Shown here piece after piece: positions 53,665 to 62,912 of a stretch of DNA of 64,000 bases. This stretch comes from Clostridia bacterium (GTDB lineage: Bacteria > Bacillota_A > Clostridia > Christensenellales > Aristaeellaceae), in the NCBI GenBank assembly GCA_017430945.1, contig JAFRMB010000033.1:19494-83493 (forward strand). The letters run 5' to 3'. The notes beneath the pieces were generated by a model. The model did no database searches. It saw only the letters and a list, made by a program, of their open reading frames with translations, and was not told the DNA's origin. The first letter of the stretch is position 1. Every line of letters starts with the position of its first letter. Position numbers and translations under genes: made by a program.

Positions 53665-55311
53665 CTAAGGCGTAGGCTCAGGCGTGGACGTGGGCCTTTG
53701 CCGAGCGGCTTCCACGAGCTCGGTCAGCCGCGCCCTCGCGGCCGCAGCATGGAATTCGCCGCTCGTCTCAGAAGACCGGGTAAAGCCGTTGCCGGATTGG
53801 ACAGTGACGGTCCGGGGCGGCTCCTCTGTCGCCACCTTCTCCTCATAATGCACGCCTGTCTCAAGGTCGAACAGTGAGAGCCAGGTGATCGTCCGATACG
53901 CTGCGATGGTGCCGTACCATCCCACATGCACATATGTGGGATAAATGATGGCTGCCCAGCGGGCCGACTCATAATCCTTCGCCCGGTATTTCCGCGGAAA
54001 ATCCCATGTGTCATCAGAATCGGCGGTGAGCACCTGATACGGATCGACATTCTCACCTCCGGAGAAATAATAGGCCACGACAACGTCTCCGGTGCACACT
54101 GCCTTGTCAATGGTTGTCCCGTTTTCACTGATCGCCTGCCTGTGAAGCTCGTTCAATGCAGCGATGTCCACCGGCAAAGACGTGGCAGTGGGAGAAGGGA
54201 TAGGGGACGGTGCGGTGGATGGTGTGGGGGACGGTGAGGGTACAGTCAGTGCGTATCCATCCTTGGGAAGCCCGCTCAGCGGGTAAAGCACGCCATCATA
54301 CAGCAGTTCAAAGTCATCCTCACTCCCGTCATACCGGAAGTTATAAACGAGATCAAAGCACCATACGGGCTCTCCGTCTTCCGCATCAAAGGGCAGAACG
54401 ATATTGTTCGGCAGATCCTGCGTTCCGTCCGCTTTGCTGCGCAGGGCCAATGTCGGAGCGATCTCGTTTTTGATCCTGTCATAGGTCAACGGTTCTGACA
54501 GGGATCGGATGCGCAATACAAACAGGTATACGCCACTGCCAGGCATCAACCCACCGGGAATGGTGTTGACCAGGAGATCCCAGTTCGTCCATTGAGACGC
54601 GAAGAGTTCCAATTCGAAGCTTTCCTCACCGCCGTTCCATTCGACGCGGGTCTGACCTGCGTCCGCATGCCGGAAGTATTCGGCTGAAATCTCAGGGGAA
54701 GGTTCGGGCGAGGGCTCAGTCGATCCCTCCGCAGGCTCCTCTGCAGGCTCCTCAACAGGATCCGTCGTCTCCACGGGAACGAGGCGCAATATGACCTTCA
54801 GGTCCGATTCTCCGGGCTGGGTGGGCGGGCCGCCGGCCATGTGCTGACTCCGGATCTCCACGTGGGTGAGGTAAGTGAGGGACAGGGCATCGTTCTCATA
54901 GCCCACGGTCATTTCGATATCGCCGGGCGCCAGGCGCAGGGTGTCGCCGTCCAGGGAATAGCTGTCATAGGCCGTCAATTCGAGCTCGGGCACAGAGAAG
55001 GGCAACAGGAGCGTGTCTTCGAGCAGCTCATTCAGGTCGATGTCAGTATCCACGGTGCCGTCCGCCAGGACCAGCCGATCGCCGCAGTGGGGGAAGCCAT
55101 TCAGGTTCAGTCTGCTGTCAATGGAACAGGGACTGTCCTTGCTGAGGGTCTTTAAATGGATCGTGTTCAACCGCCATTCCCCGCCTGGCCAAGCGGGGAC
55201 GGATCCGGCGGCATCGGTTTGTCCGTACTCGGCGGCGCAGGGATCCCCGGCCTGTGAGGGTATGGCATAGACGAGCGCAAGGGTCAACAGGATCGCAAGA
55301 AGCCTCTTCAT
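53665..55311 (-). CDS. Secreted protein of unknown function with Pro/Ser/Thr-rich linkers
   Basis: The 548-residue protein has a signal peptide (MKRLLAILLTLALVYAIPSQ). Three globular stretches are separated by two linkers rich in E/P/S (EEPAEEPAEGSTEPSPEPSP) and P/S/T (PSPSPTPSTAPSPIPSPTAT), and the C-terminus is TSTPEPTP. GGAAGG lies before the ATG. The linkers suggest an extracellular multidomain protein; domains are not recognised. Confidence 0.78.
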   Translation of the reverse strand: MKRLLAILLTLALVYAIPSQAGDPCAAEYGQTDAAGSVPAWPGGEWRLNTIHLKTLSKDSPCSIDSRLNLNGFPHCGDRLVLADGTVDTDIDLNELLEDTLLLPFSVPELELTAYDSYSLDGDTLRLAPGDIEMTVGYENDALSLTYLTHVEIRSQHMAGGPPTQPGESDLKVILRLVPVETTDPVEEPAEEPAEGSTEPSPEPSPEISAEYFRHADAGQTRVEWNGGEESFELELFASQWTNWDLLVNTIPGGLMPGSGVYLFVLRIRSLSEPLTYDRIKNEIAPTLALRSKADGTQDLPNNIVLPFDAEDGEPVWCFDLVYNFRYDGSEDDFELLYDGVLYPLSGLPKDGYALTVPSPSPTPSTAPSPIPSPTATSLPVDIAALNELHRQAISENGTTIDKAVCTGDVVVAYYFSGGENVDPYQVLTADSDDTWDFPRKYRAKDYESARWAAIIYPTYVHVGWYGTIAAYRTITWLSLFDLETGVHYEEKVATEEPPRTVTVQSGNGFTRSSETSGEFHAAAARARLTELVEAARQRPTSTPEPTP

Positions 55312-55594
55312 CCTGGCCTTCCTTTCTGCGTGACGCTATCGTGTCTTAACCCAAATCGATGATCCTGGCAGGTCGTTTACCTTTGGCAACTCCGGGAAAC
55401 ATCTGTCCGCAAGGCAAGGTGTCGATGGAAAGCATGAATAGAGATGACGATGCCGCGATCCGGATCGACTCCGGATGGAAGCCTATCCAATGCTGGAAAT
55501 ACCGCTGATTTCAGCTCGGTCTGTCCTTTGGGCACCGTTGAGTGATCTGAGGGGCAGTTATGCTGTCGCAGCCGTTGATCATTGACGTGTTGCA
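55312..55594. other. Intergenic region without a recognised gene
   Basis: Contains no convincing gene. One minus-strand frame has 72 codons but no ribosome site and no domain. Confidence 0.35.
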
Positions 55595-57448
55595 TCAGCC
55601 TCTGCTCGATGTAGGGTGAGGCTCGCTGGCCGCAGATGGACTGGACATGCTTTCCGCCTTATTCAGCAGCGCGAAATAATGATCATGAGCGGCATGATAT
55701 TCACGGTTAAAACGTTCATCATTTCCCGAATGTAGTTTCGAGACATAGTCATGAACCTCATGCTTGATCTCCGGTCTGAGTCGAGCTATAGTGAATACAC
55801 CCACATTGGAGCAGATGTCTGAAATGCGCTCAATCTCGGAAAGCAGATTCAAAAACTCCGTGCCTGCAAGCACCGAACACTGATGCTGGCGCAGCCGTTG
55901 CAGATGATTCTCCCTGAGCGCATTAACCATGTCGTCCACTACCTCTTCCAGGGGCTCGATATGTTGGGCTGCGTCGCCATCACTGTTTTTGAAGGTGTTT
56001 CCCGTGTAATTCAGAATATTGCGAATAAGGTCGCGGATCACTCTCAATTCCCGCAAGGCATAATCTGAAAATGACACGCCGGCTTTATTCATATTCTCAA
56101 CATTCTCAGCGATGTTCATGGCATGGTCGCCCAGTCGTTCGAATTCGGAGATAATGGCATAATAATGGTTCATTATCTCCGTTTGTTGGTCGGTGATGAT
56201 ATGAACGGAGATCTGCATAAGATAACTGCTGGTCCGATCTGCCATCGTGTCCAGCGCATCTTCATCATTCCTGATTTGAGCAATGAGCTTGGCATCAAAA
56301 TGATTTACTACATCGAAAGCGCGATTGATGTTTTTTCGCGCCAGAAGGAACATCGCCATAAGGACGTCGTAGCAGGCGTTCAAAGCCAGTCCGGAGCTTT
56401 GCAGGAATACCGGGTTTAGTCTGTCCAATACCTTCAACTCGGGATCTATCGCCAGAACTTCAACGGGATCATCTTTCACCAGCTTGAGACTGAGCTTCTC
56501 AAACAGTCCCATAGCCGGCAAAAGCAACAGAGCGCACGATAGATTGAACACTGTATTGGCGTTGGCGATGTCGCCGGAATTGACGACCTTGCTCCATAAT
56601 CCATCTATCAGGCCGAAGGAGCGGGCCAGGTTTACTCCGATGATGATCAACAGGGTCTTCCCGAGGTTGAATGCAATGTTGGCCACACCAACGCGCCTGG
56701 AATCGGGCTTGGCACCGATGTTGCATACTATGGCCGTCGTCACACAATCGCCCAGGTAGATGCCCATCAGCACAGGGTAGATGGCATGAAAGGTCAGGAG
56801 ACCCGACAGAGAAAACGCCTGCAAAATACCAATGGAAGCTGACGAGCTTTGCAATACGAAGGAGACGGCCAGACCGATCAAGTACCCCAGGAGCGGGCTC
56901 GCTCCAAGTCTGGAAAACATCGATTCGACAAGTCCCGATTCTGTCAGTGCGCTAACGGCGTTGGTCATGTTCATCAGGCCCGTGAACAGTATTCCAAAAC
57001 CGATTATGATCCTTCCCACTGCTCCGGAATCCTTTTTACTCATGATCAGCAGGATGCCGATGATGAGAGCCAGAGGAGCGAGCGTTGAGGGTTTGAAGAA
57101 TTGCAATACTGATGTACCCGAAGTATTAAGGTCCAACAATCGAATAATCTGGCCTGTTACTGTCGTGCCCACGTTGGCACCCATGATGATACCCAGAGAT
57201 TGGTGCAAGGATATGATGCCGGCTCCTACCAGACCGGAGGTGATGACGATCGTGGCTGTAGAGGACTGAATCAAGGCTGTCATGAACAAGCCTAAAAAGA
57301 AGGCTTTGATGGGTGTGCCGGAAACCTTTTCCATGACCCTCTTTAGCGAACTGCCTGAGCTTTCTTTAAGCCCGTCGCCCATCATGCGCATGCCGAACAG
57401 GAACATGGCCAGACCGCCGAACAGACTAATGATATCAAAAATGCTCAT
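55595..57448 (-). CDS. Na+/phosphate cotransporter family protein with PhoU-like domain
   Basis: The 617-residue protein has two Na_Pi_cotrans repeats, each with the QSS motif (ALIQSSTATIVITSG and FVLQSSSASIGILQA), in the first 310 residues, about eight membrane helices. Residues 340-560 are a PhoU-like helical domain (EFERLGDHAMNIAENVENM). AAAGGGG lies before ATG 57448. It should import phosphate, or export it, coupled to sodium. Confidence 0.92.
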   Translation of the reverse strand: MSIFDIISLFGGLAMFLFGMRMMGDGLKESSGSSLKRVMEKVSGTPIKAFFLGLFMTALIQSSTATIVITSGLVGAGIISLHQSLGIIMGANVGTTVTGQIIRLLDLNTSGTSVLQFFKPSTLAPLALIIGILLIMSKKDSGAVGRIIIGFGILFTGLMNMTNAVSALTESGLVESMFSRLGASPLLGYLIGLAVSFVLQSSSASIGILQAFSLSGLLTFHAIYPVLMGIYLGDCVTTAIVCNIGAKPDSRRVGVANIAFNLGKTLLIIIGVNLARSFGLIDGLWSKVVNSGDIANANTVFNLSCALLLLPAMGLFEKLSLKLVKDDPVEVLAIDPELKVLDRLNPVFLQSSGLALNACYDVLMAMFLLARKNINRAFDVVNHFDAKLIAQIRNDEDALDTMADRTSSYLMQISVHIITDQQTEIMNHYYAIISEFERLGDHAMNIAENVENMNKAGVSFSDYALRELRVIRDLIRNILNYTGNTFKNSDGDAAQHIEPLEEVVDDMVNALRENHLQRLRQHQCSVLAGTEFLNLLSEIERISDICSNVGVFTIARLRPEIKHEVHDYVSKLHSGNDERFNREYHAAHDHYFALLNKAESMSSPSAASEPHPTSSRG

Positions 57449-57703
57449 ATTAGGCCCCTTTCAATGATAAGCGCAGTTCTGTTCTACACAATCGAACCTT
57501 ATCATACGATAGGAGATAAGAGCAACGTGGATTCTGTAAAATTTATGGCGGTATAAAATGTTGTTATTATTACACGGATCAGTATTTCCGATGATAAGGT
57601 TATTTGAACGAACAAAAGCAGCTCAAGTCGGAACACATACAGTACGGGGATACTTAATACAGCGAAATCATGTGAAGCATCAGTTGCCTCCGGGCGGTTT
57701 TTC

Positions 57704-57893
57704 ATGGGGGAAGGATCGTCAATGGCAACTGCTATAACCGCTCAGCGCCGAACACCGGTGGTAAGAAACCGGGGGTTGCGTACAAAGGTGGCAGCCGGTC
57801 TACGGCGGGAATGTGTCGTCCGGCGGATGGTTGCTGGCAGAGCACAAAGGGCAAAACGCTTGGGTGAGCGGGAAGTACGGAAAAGTAGGATGA
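57704..57893 (+). pseudogene. SH3-domain relic
   Basis: The segment is closely related at DNA level to 48480-48690 (GATCGTCAA.GGCAACTGCTA, GCTCAGCGCCGAACACCG, GCTTGGGTGAGCGGGAAGTA). Several frameshifts and a stop leave no complete domain. The rest of 57449-58108 holds no gene. Confidence 0.65.
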
Positions 57894-58108
57894 GATAATC
57901 AACAATATGCTGAGGATCCACACTTTGAACAGATGGTGTTTAATGCAAAACACTATTGAAGAGGTAATATGCAGGCTGCCAAAGCGTGACTATAGCGCGG
58001 TAACAGCCTATATGGCTGCAAGATTTGTCGCTGGCATCCATTGTGGATCCATGATTCCTATATAAGGGAATACAGGGTCTCTTTATCCGAATACTTTCCG
58101 GGGAACGA

Positions 58109-58137
58109 TTGAAAAAAACCGGCTCAAGCAGTATAAT
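58109..58137 (+). promoter_or_regulatory. Promoter of the third flavoprotein
   Basis: TTGAAA (58109-58114) and TATAAT (58132-58137) are 17 bases apart, 86 bases upstream of the GTG start at 58224. No clear operator palindrome is seen between them. Confidence 0.75.
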
Positions 58138-58223
58138 ACAATCAGTTCAGGGGTATGATCGTCTATCTCCTGGACGCAGGAATGGCTGTGTCTGGACCGA
58201 GGTCGAAGAAAGAAGGGTTTTGT

Positions 58224-59993
58224 GTGAAGAAGCTTCTGTCATTGATTCTGGCTGCGCTCATGCTTATCGATTGCCTGAACGTAGTGCTCGCCGAGGAAAA
58301 GGTGTACGAAGCCACCACTCCCGGCCACAATGCGCCGATCACCGTGGCGGTCACCGTGGACGGCGACAAGATTGCCAAGGTTGAAGTGACCAGCGAGAAC
58401 GAGACCATCGGCGTTGGCAAGGTCGCCATCGAGCGTATGACCCAGCGCATCGTGGACGAGCAGAGCCTGGCGGTAGACGTCATCACCGGCGCGTCCATCA
58501 CCTCACGGGCCGTGCTGCGCGGCACCGAGGAGGCTCTGAAGGATTCCGGGCTGGACCTGGACGCACTGAAAACCGAGCCTGAGAAGCCCGCGCCCGAGAA
58601 CAAGGAATACACCTGTGACGTCGTCGTGATCGGCGGCGGTGGGTCCGGTCTGGCGTCGGCTATCTCCGCCCAGCAGAACGGAGCGAACGTGATCGTGATG
58701 GAGAAGCTGGACATATTGGGCGGCTCCACCAATGTATCCGAAGGCGCGCTGAACGCCGTCGACCCTGAACGTCAGGGCGCTCAGGGTATCGAGGACAGCG
58801 TGGGCAAGTTCATCAAGCAGACCTACGAGGGCGGCCACGGCGTGGGCGATCTGGAGCTGATCACCTATCTGTGCATGAACTCCATGGACGCTATCCGCTG
58901 GATGGAATCCATCGGCGTCGAGTTCAAGGATGAAATCGGAACCGCCACCGGCGCACTGTGGCAGCGCAGCCACTATCCCACCACTCCCTCCGGCAACAGC
59001 TACATCCGCGTGTTTGAGAAGTACATCGCCGATAACGATGGCATCACCGTTCTCAACGGCACCACCGCTACCGAAATCGTCACCGACGAAAACGGCGCAG
59101 CCACCGGTGTCATCGGCACTGCCAAGGACGGATCCACTGTCACCGTGAAGGCCAACAGCGTCATTCTGGCCACCGGCGGTTTCGGCGCGAACAAGGACCT
59201 GCTGAAGGAGTACAATACCGGCGTGTGGGCCCATGTGGACGTGACCAAGCTGGGCTGCACCAACTTGGCACTTGCCGCCACCGGCGCAGGCATCGAGATG
59301 GCCCGTGAGGTGGGCGCGGATGTCACCGGAATGTCCGACATTCAGCTGCATCCCTGCGGCACCCCCGGCACCGGTCTGATGGAGAATATCCGCACCTCCG
59401 GCCGCAACCGCATTTTCGTGAACATCCACGGCGATCGCTTCGTCAACGAGGGCGCGGCCCGCGACACCCTGGCCCAGGCCATCTTCGATCAGGACGAGCA
59501 GACCTATTATGTCATCGTGAACTCCGTGCGCTATCCCTCCCGCGACTTCGTGGACAACAACGGCGCGACCATCGAGAACATGGTGGCCCAGGGCAGCGTG
59601 GTCGAGGCGGACACCTTGGCCGAGCTGGCCGAGAAGATCGGCGTGGACGCAGAGAAGCTACAGGCCTCCATCGACAACTACAACGCTATCGTACGCGGTG
59701 AGCTCGAGGACCCGCTGGGCTTCGTGGCCAACAACAAGGCTGACGTCGAGATGACCGAGGGTCCTTGGTACGCCTGCAAGAAGGTGCCCACCGTGCATCA
59801 CACCATGGGCGGTCTGAAGATCAACGACAAAACCCAGGTCATCAACACCGAGGGCAATGTGATCCCCAGCCTGTTCGCTTGCGGCGAGGTCACCGGCGGC
59901 ATCCATGGCTCCAACCGCCTGGGCGGCAACGCTATCGCTGATTGTATGACTTATGGCAAGCTCGCCGGTGAAATGGCGGCAGCCAATAAGTAA
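58224..59993 (+). CDS. Secreted FMN/FAD flavoprotein, fumarate/urocanate reductase-like
   Basis: GTG 58224 is the preferred start: AGAAGGG lies upstream and a signal peptide follows (KKLLSLILAALMLIDCLNVV, cleaved after VLA). The upstream part of the frame is not protein-like. The 589-residue protein has an FMN-binding domain whose attachment motif is DVITGAS (85-91), so FMN would sit on Ser91. The FAD domain starts VVVIGGGGSG (133-142). Active-site segments GDRFVNEGAARDT, VHHTMGG and GIHGSNRLGGNA are kept. It is probably a second extracytoplasmic reductase with a different substrate. No regulator gene is adjacent. Confidence 0.9.
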   Translation: MKKLLSLILAALMLIDCLNVVLAEEKVYEATTPGHNAPITVAVTVDGDKIAKVEVTSENETIGVGKVAIERMTQRIVDEQSLAVDVITGASITSRAVLRGTEEALKDSGLDLDALKTEPEKPAPENKEYTCDVVVIGGGGSGLASAISAQQNGANVIVMEKLDILGGSTNVSEGALNAVDPERQGAQGIEDSVGKFIKQTYEGGHGVGDLELITYLCMNSMDAIRWMESIGVEFKDEIGTATGALWQRSHYPTTPSGNSYIRVFEKYIADNDGITVLNGTTATEIVTDENGAATGVIGTAKDGSTVTVKANSVILATGGFGANKDLLKEYNTGVWAHVDVTKLGCTNLALAATGAGIEMAREVGADVTGMSDIQLHPCGTPGTGLMENIRTSGRNRIFVNIHGDRFVNEGAARDTLAQAIFDQDEQTYYVIVNSVRYPSRDFVDNNGATIENMVAQGSVVEADTLAELAEKIGVDAEKLQASIDNYNAIVRGELEDPLGFVANNKADVEMTEGPWYACKKVPTVHHTMGGLKINDKTQVINTEGNVIPSLFACGEVTGGIHGSNRLGGNAIADCMTYGKLAGEMAAANK

Positions 59994-60016
59994 TGGTTGA
60001 AAACAGACACAGCCTG

Positions 60017-60045
60017 CGGCCATCCCGTCTTTCGGGGTGGCCGCT
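60017..60045 (+). terminator. Terminator-like hairpin after the third flavoprotein
   Basis: GCGGCCATCCCG (60017-60028) pairs with CGGGGTGGCCGC (60034-60045), with one wobble and a 5-base loop. No U-tract follows. Confidence 0.5.
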
Positions 60046-60118
60046 GATCATTCTCGCGAATCTGTTGATGACATAATAGGATGCGGAAGACACAGCTGTT
60101 CAGTCAAACGGGAAATCT

Positions 60119-60186
60119 ACGCGCTGAAACAATGCGTCGATCCGCGGCGTGATACACTGCCCGATCATCGGCACGGTCACGAACAA
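60119..60186 (+). repeat. Dispersed repeat family E, copy 2
   Basis: Resembles 14829-14888 in the order GCGCTGAAACAATG, CGGCGTGATACACTG, CGATCATCGGCA. Confidence 0.45.
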
Positions 60187-60194
60187 CAAAGAGG

Positions 60195-60326
60195 GTGGCA
60201 CGAAAGGAGAAAGAGAAGGTGGTCTTCCAGCCCGGCGAGCGCTTTGAGGCGACCGCGGCGCGGAGCTTCACCGCCGTGTGGATAGCAGAAGAAGAAGCGG
60301 CAGAAGGACCGGCCGCAGGCGAATGA
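60195..60326 (+). pseudogene. C-terminal relic of an InlB-type repeat protein
   Basis: The frame reads VVFQPGERFEATAARSFTAV and W, then an acidic tail to TGA 60324-60326. FQPGE...A...SFTAVW fits the end of Listeria/Bacteroides InlB B-repeats. There is no upstream part. A terminator follows at 60378-60403. Confidence 0.45.
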
Positions 60327-60377
60327 AGACAAGGACCGTCAAATCGACGGGCGGCTTGTAAATGAAGGAATAAAAGG

Positions 60378-60406
60378 GCGCCTCTCCAAAGGCGGGGAGG
60401 CGCTTT
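60378..60406 (+). terminator. Intrinsic terminator
   Basis: GCGCCTCTCC (60378-60387) pairs with GGGGAGGCGC (60394-60403) with one wobble, followed by TTTAA. Confidence 0.6.
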
Positions 60407-60407
60407 A

Positions 60408-60572
60408 ATGGCGGGCGATGAGGACATCGCCCATACAAAATGACGGTGGTGACGCGGACGCCAAACTATGGCGTCCCTACGGTGTGGAATCGCAGGGACC
60501 TGTCGTAGGGAATGTATGTTGTCCGTGGTAGGCCTGATGAAGGCAGGCGATGAGGGCATCGCCCCTACAGGT
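60408..60572. repeat. Palindromic intergenic repeats (family F), second cluster
   Basis: Carries GCGGACGCCAAACTATGGCGTCCCTACGG-type sequence (about 60455-60482) between two copies of the GGCGATGAGG(A/G)CATCGCC hairpin (about 60412 and 60548). The same pieces occur in the same order at 15436-15600. Confidence 0.7.
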
Positions 60573-60913
60573 GCCTTACCAAAGAGGAGAGGCGCTCTCC
60601 CTTTGTCGGCATATCCAACCGCCCTTGAACGTTTGTATCGATATCCCCTGAAAATTGTATCAAAATCAGCGGTCTGCGGAGCATCTCTGGATGTGTTTCA
60701 GAGGATATTCGGATGCGTCTAAAAGGCCATCCGGATCTGTTTCAAAGGATCTGGATGCGTATCAGCACAGATCCCGATACGGATCCAAAATCTATGCCCG
60801 TTTTATCGGCTTTGACCCCGCTTTATGATCGGTGGGTCGTTTTCGATGTATCGGCATACGGGTGGGTGAAATGGCGAAGCGCTCAAAACGCCAGCAAACA
60901 GGGCGCTTTCAGG

Positions 60914-60949
60914 CACAAAAAACAACGCCGGCCCGGTATCGGGCCGGCG
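60914..60949 (-). terminator. Strong terminator of the radical SAM peptide locus
   Basis: CGCCGGCCCG (60926-60935) and CGGGCCGGCG (60940-60949) form a perfect 10-bp stem with loop GTAT. On the minus strand it is followed by TTG and six T (60917-60922). It lies about 110 bases after the PqqD-like gene. Confidence 0.8.
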
Positions 60950-60953
60950 CTGG

Positions 60954-61048
60954 CGCGTGGCAAGGGGACGGTAATGCTGATACAAAGTGGCCTTTGTGAC
61001 GATCGGCATAAGAATGGATGGAATTTGTGCCGGTTATGGTGGAAGCGG
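60954..61048 (+). repeat. Dispersed repeat family D, copy 2
   Basis: GCGTGGCAAGGGGACGGTAA to GTGCCGGTTATGGTGG matches 9997-10093. It lies between the terminator and the PqqD-like gene. Confidence 0.6.
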
Positions 61049-61061
61049 ACTGAGGATCCAT

Positions 61062-61322
61062 TTATTCTTCGATCGCGTCGATGCTGCGCAGTTTCGACAG
61101 GATCTCCGCCACATCCGCGGTGATGACATGCCTCGGCGCATCATAGCGGGCGCACATGGCGTCTACGATCCCCTCCGCAGTGGTATCCGTCTTCAGACAA
61201 TTCACGATGAATGCCGCGGTGCGATTGCTGTGTACGATCCCTCTGAATGCTTTTGCACCTACAGGCACCAAAAACTGGACGTCATCGATATCCTGTGTGA
61301 TGAAATTCGGCTTGAGTCTCAT
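61062..61322 (-). CDS. PqqD-like peptide recognition protein (RRE)
   Basis: The 86-residue protein has a PqqD-type pattern: an N-terminal three-strand part (FITQDIDDVQFLVPVG, FRGIVHSNRTAAFIVNCL), then a wHTH-like helical part (DTTAEGIVDAMCARYDAPRH) and a C-terminal helix (DVAEILSKLRSIDAIEE). Such proteins bind leader peptides and present them to a maturase. It lies 15 bases after the radical SAM gene on the minus strand and is the last gene of the unit. Confidence 0.82.
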   Translation of the reverse strand: MRLKPNFITQDIDDVQFLVPVGAKAFRGIVHSNRTAAFIVNCLKTDTTAEGIVDAMCARYDAPRHVITADVAEILSKLRSIDAIEE

Positions 61323-61337
61323 GGCAAAATGCTCCTT

Positions 61338-62705
61338 TCAGCATTGTGAGAGGGGTCCGCTCTGGTCAGTAACAGAAGCGTCGCCGCTTTCTGCGAGCGT
61401 TACTTCATTTAGCAAGGCACTATCCAGCCAGGCGCGCCGATGTTTTTTACAGATAGCTGAACGGACCGGGCAGCCTGTAAAAGTCATGCATTCCGGAAGA
61501 AATACACATCCAAGGCACGATTCGCGTGTGGGTTCTACTTCGGCCAGACGCTCTTGCAACATGTGATCCATAACGCCTTCACGGACGGTGCCCAATGCGT
61601 TTGCTTCCGGACAATGCTCGCAGTTGTACAGAGTCCCGTCCGGAGAGATGACCACTGACTCATAGGGCGACTCCGCCATGCAGGAAACGATCCTCAGGTG
61701 GCGAACCCTTGATCCATGCTTGACCGTAAAGCCGGCATCACGTATCCGCTGCTCCACCGCGGTGCATGCGGCCCAAACCCTGTCGCTCGATTTGAGTTGT
61801 CGCATTTCATACAGCGGTTGGAAGTAAACGGATACCAGCGTCTTATCGGGGATCATCCGGACCAGGTCCTGAATGAAGGTGTCCATCTCAGTGATGTTGT
61901 CCTCGTCAACGTTGCAGCGGACAGTCACTTCGATCCCACGGTCTGTAAGCAGGTTTACAGCGGCCATGACGGTGTTGTATTCGTCGTGGTAGACGAGATA
62001 GCGCTTCCTAAGGATGTATTCCCGCTCGGCGCAATCCATGGAGAGTTGTACGCTCGTCATGCGCCAGGCGTTCGCCATACGTTCAGCCATCGCAGCATCG
62101 ATCAGGCTGCCATTGGTGATCATACCGCTCTCAAAAGAGACATCATTCGCTATCAGCGCTGCGCAGATGCGGTCTATGATCCCGGCAGCCAACAACGGCT
62201 CGCCGCCGAACCAGCGTAAGCGAATCCTGCGATCGGGATCATGGCTTTGCAGGATGAAGGCGATGGTGTCTTCGACCGTCCTGGACGACATGGTTTCCAC
62301 CCGCATGTCCGCTTCAAAGCAATACACGCAACGCGCATTGCAAGCAGTGGTAGGCAGGATGGTATATGTGCGCAGCCGGCCACGCTGCCTGAGCGTGCGC
62401 AGTACCCGGATCGTGCCCTCATAAAGCGCGTTCTCGTCCTGGTCCATCGGCACGAGAAAGCGTTGAGCGATCAACGCCCTGAGCGTGTCGTCCGACGCAG
62501 CAGTATCATAGACAAAAGACGTCTCCGGCAGATCTCCTTCGTTCACCTTCACACACTGTCTTGTGAGTGTGTGGAAGAGGTACTGCTGACCTCGCACCTC
62601 AAACGAATAGCAAAACTGTGATCTGCGGTAGCGCCGCCCGTCCCTGGGCGACGGGGCGTGCAGCACTTTGCCTGTCAGAGGGTCCGCCGGCCAGAGCTCT
62701 CTCAC
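61338..62705 (-). CDS. Radical SAM/SPASM peptide maturase
   Basis: GTG 62705 is the preferred start (AAGGGGG seven bases upstream). The 455-residue protein has an N-terminal domain (1-115) typical of peptide maturases, then the radical SAM core with CNARCVYC (C122, C126, C129) binding the SAM [4Fe-4S] cluster, WFGGEPLL, and a C-terminal SPASM domain with clustered cysteines (NCEHC, SCLGCVFLPEC, TGCP, AIC) for auxiliary clusters. Enzymes of this class make thioether (sactipeptide/ranthipeptide), C-C or C-O crosslinks in ribosomal peptides. Its neighbours are a 42-residue peptide gene and a PqqD-like gene, so it is almost certainly the peptide-modifying enzyme. The chemistry is not known. Confidence 0.9.
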   Translation of the reverse strand: MRELWPADPLTGKVLHAPSPRDGRRYRRSQFCYSFEVRGQQYLFHTLTRQCVKVNEGDLPETSFVYDTAASDDTLRALIAQRFLVPMDQDENALYEGTIRVLRTLRQRGRLRTYTILPTTACNARCVYCFEADMRVETMSSRTVEDTIAFILQSHDPDRRIRLRWFGGEPLLAAGIIDRICAALIANDVSFESGMITNGSLIDAAMAERMANAWRMTSVQLSMDCAEREYILRKRYLVYHDEYNTVMAAVNLLTDRGIEVTVRCNVDEDNITEMDTFIQDLVRMIPDKTLVSVYFQPLYEMRQLKSSDRVWAACTAVEQRIRDAGFTVKHGSRVRHLRIVSCMAESPYESVVISPDGTLYNCEHCPEANALGTVREGVMDHMLQERLAEVEPTRESCLGCVFLPECMTFTGCPVRSAICKKHRRAWLDSALLNEVTLAESGDASVTDQSGPLSQC

Positions 62706-62735
62706 ACAATTCCCCCTTTCGCGCTTATCTCCCTT

Positions 62736-62775
62736 CAAAACAAGACCCGCGGAGCGAACGAACAGCACCGCGGGT
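62736..62775 (-). terminator. Attenuator between the precursor and maturase genes
   Basis: CCGCGGGT (62768-62775) and ACCCGCGG (62745-62752) form a perfect 8-bp stem. On the minus strand CTTGTTTT follows. It sits between the precursor stop and the maturase start and should let the precursor be made in excess, as is common in RiPP operons. Confidence 0.65.
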
Positions 62776-62783
62776 TTTCAGGA

Positions 62784-62912
62784 TCAGCCGGGACCAGGTT
62801 TACCGCCAATATCGCAGCTTCCGTCTGCACTTGAATTACTACTGCTTGCCAAAATGATGTCAGTGTCGATCTCTTCGATCTGCATGACAGGCTTTTCATA
62901 TGCCTCCGGCAT
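62784..62912 (-). CDS. RiPP precursor peptide (42 residues)
   Basis: The ATG at 62912 is preceded by GAGGAGGAGATCC, an excellent ribosome site. The 42-residue peptide begins with an acidic leader (YEKPVMQIEEID, DIILAS), of the type found in small Clostridial peptides with a YEKP start. It continues with a Ser/Asn-rich stretch (SSSNSSADGS) and ends GSCDIGGKPGPG, with a single Cys. The gene lies directly upstream of the radical SAM maturase and the PqqD-like gene, separated by an attenuator hairpin. The leader is probably bound by the PqqD-like protein and the Cys/Ser/Asn/Gly-rich C-terminal half is probably the modified core. No protease or exporter gene is visible nearby. Confidence 0.8.
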   Translation of the reverse strand: MPEAYEKPVMQIEEIDTDIILASSSNSSADGSCDIGGKPGPG

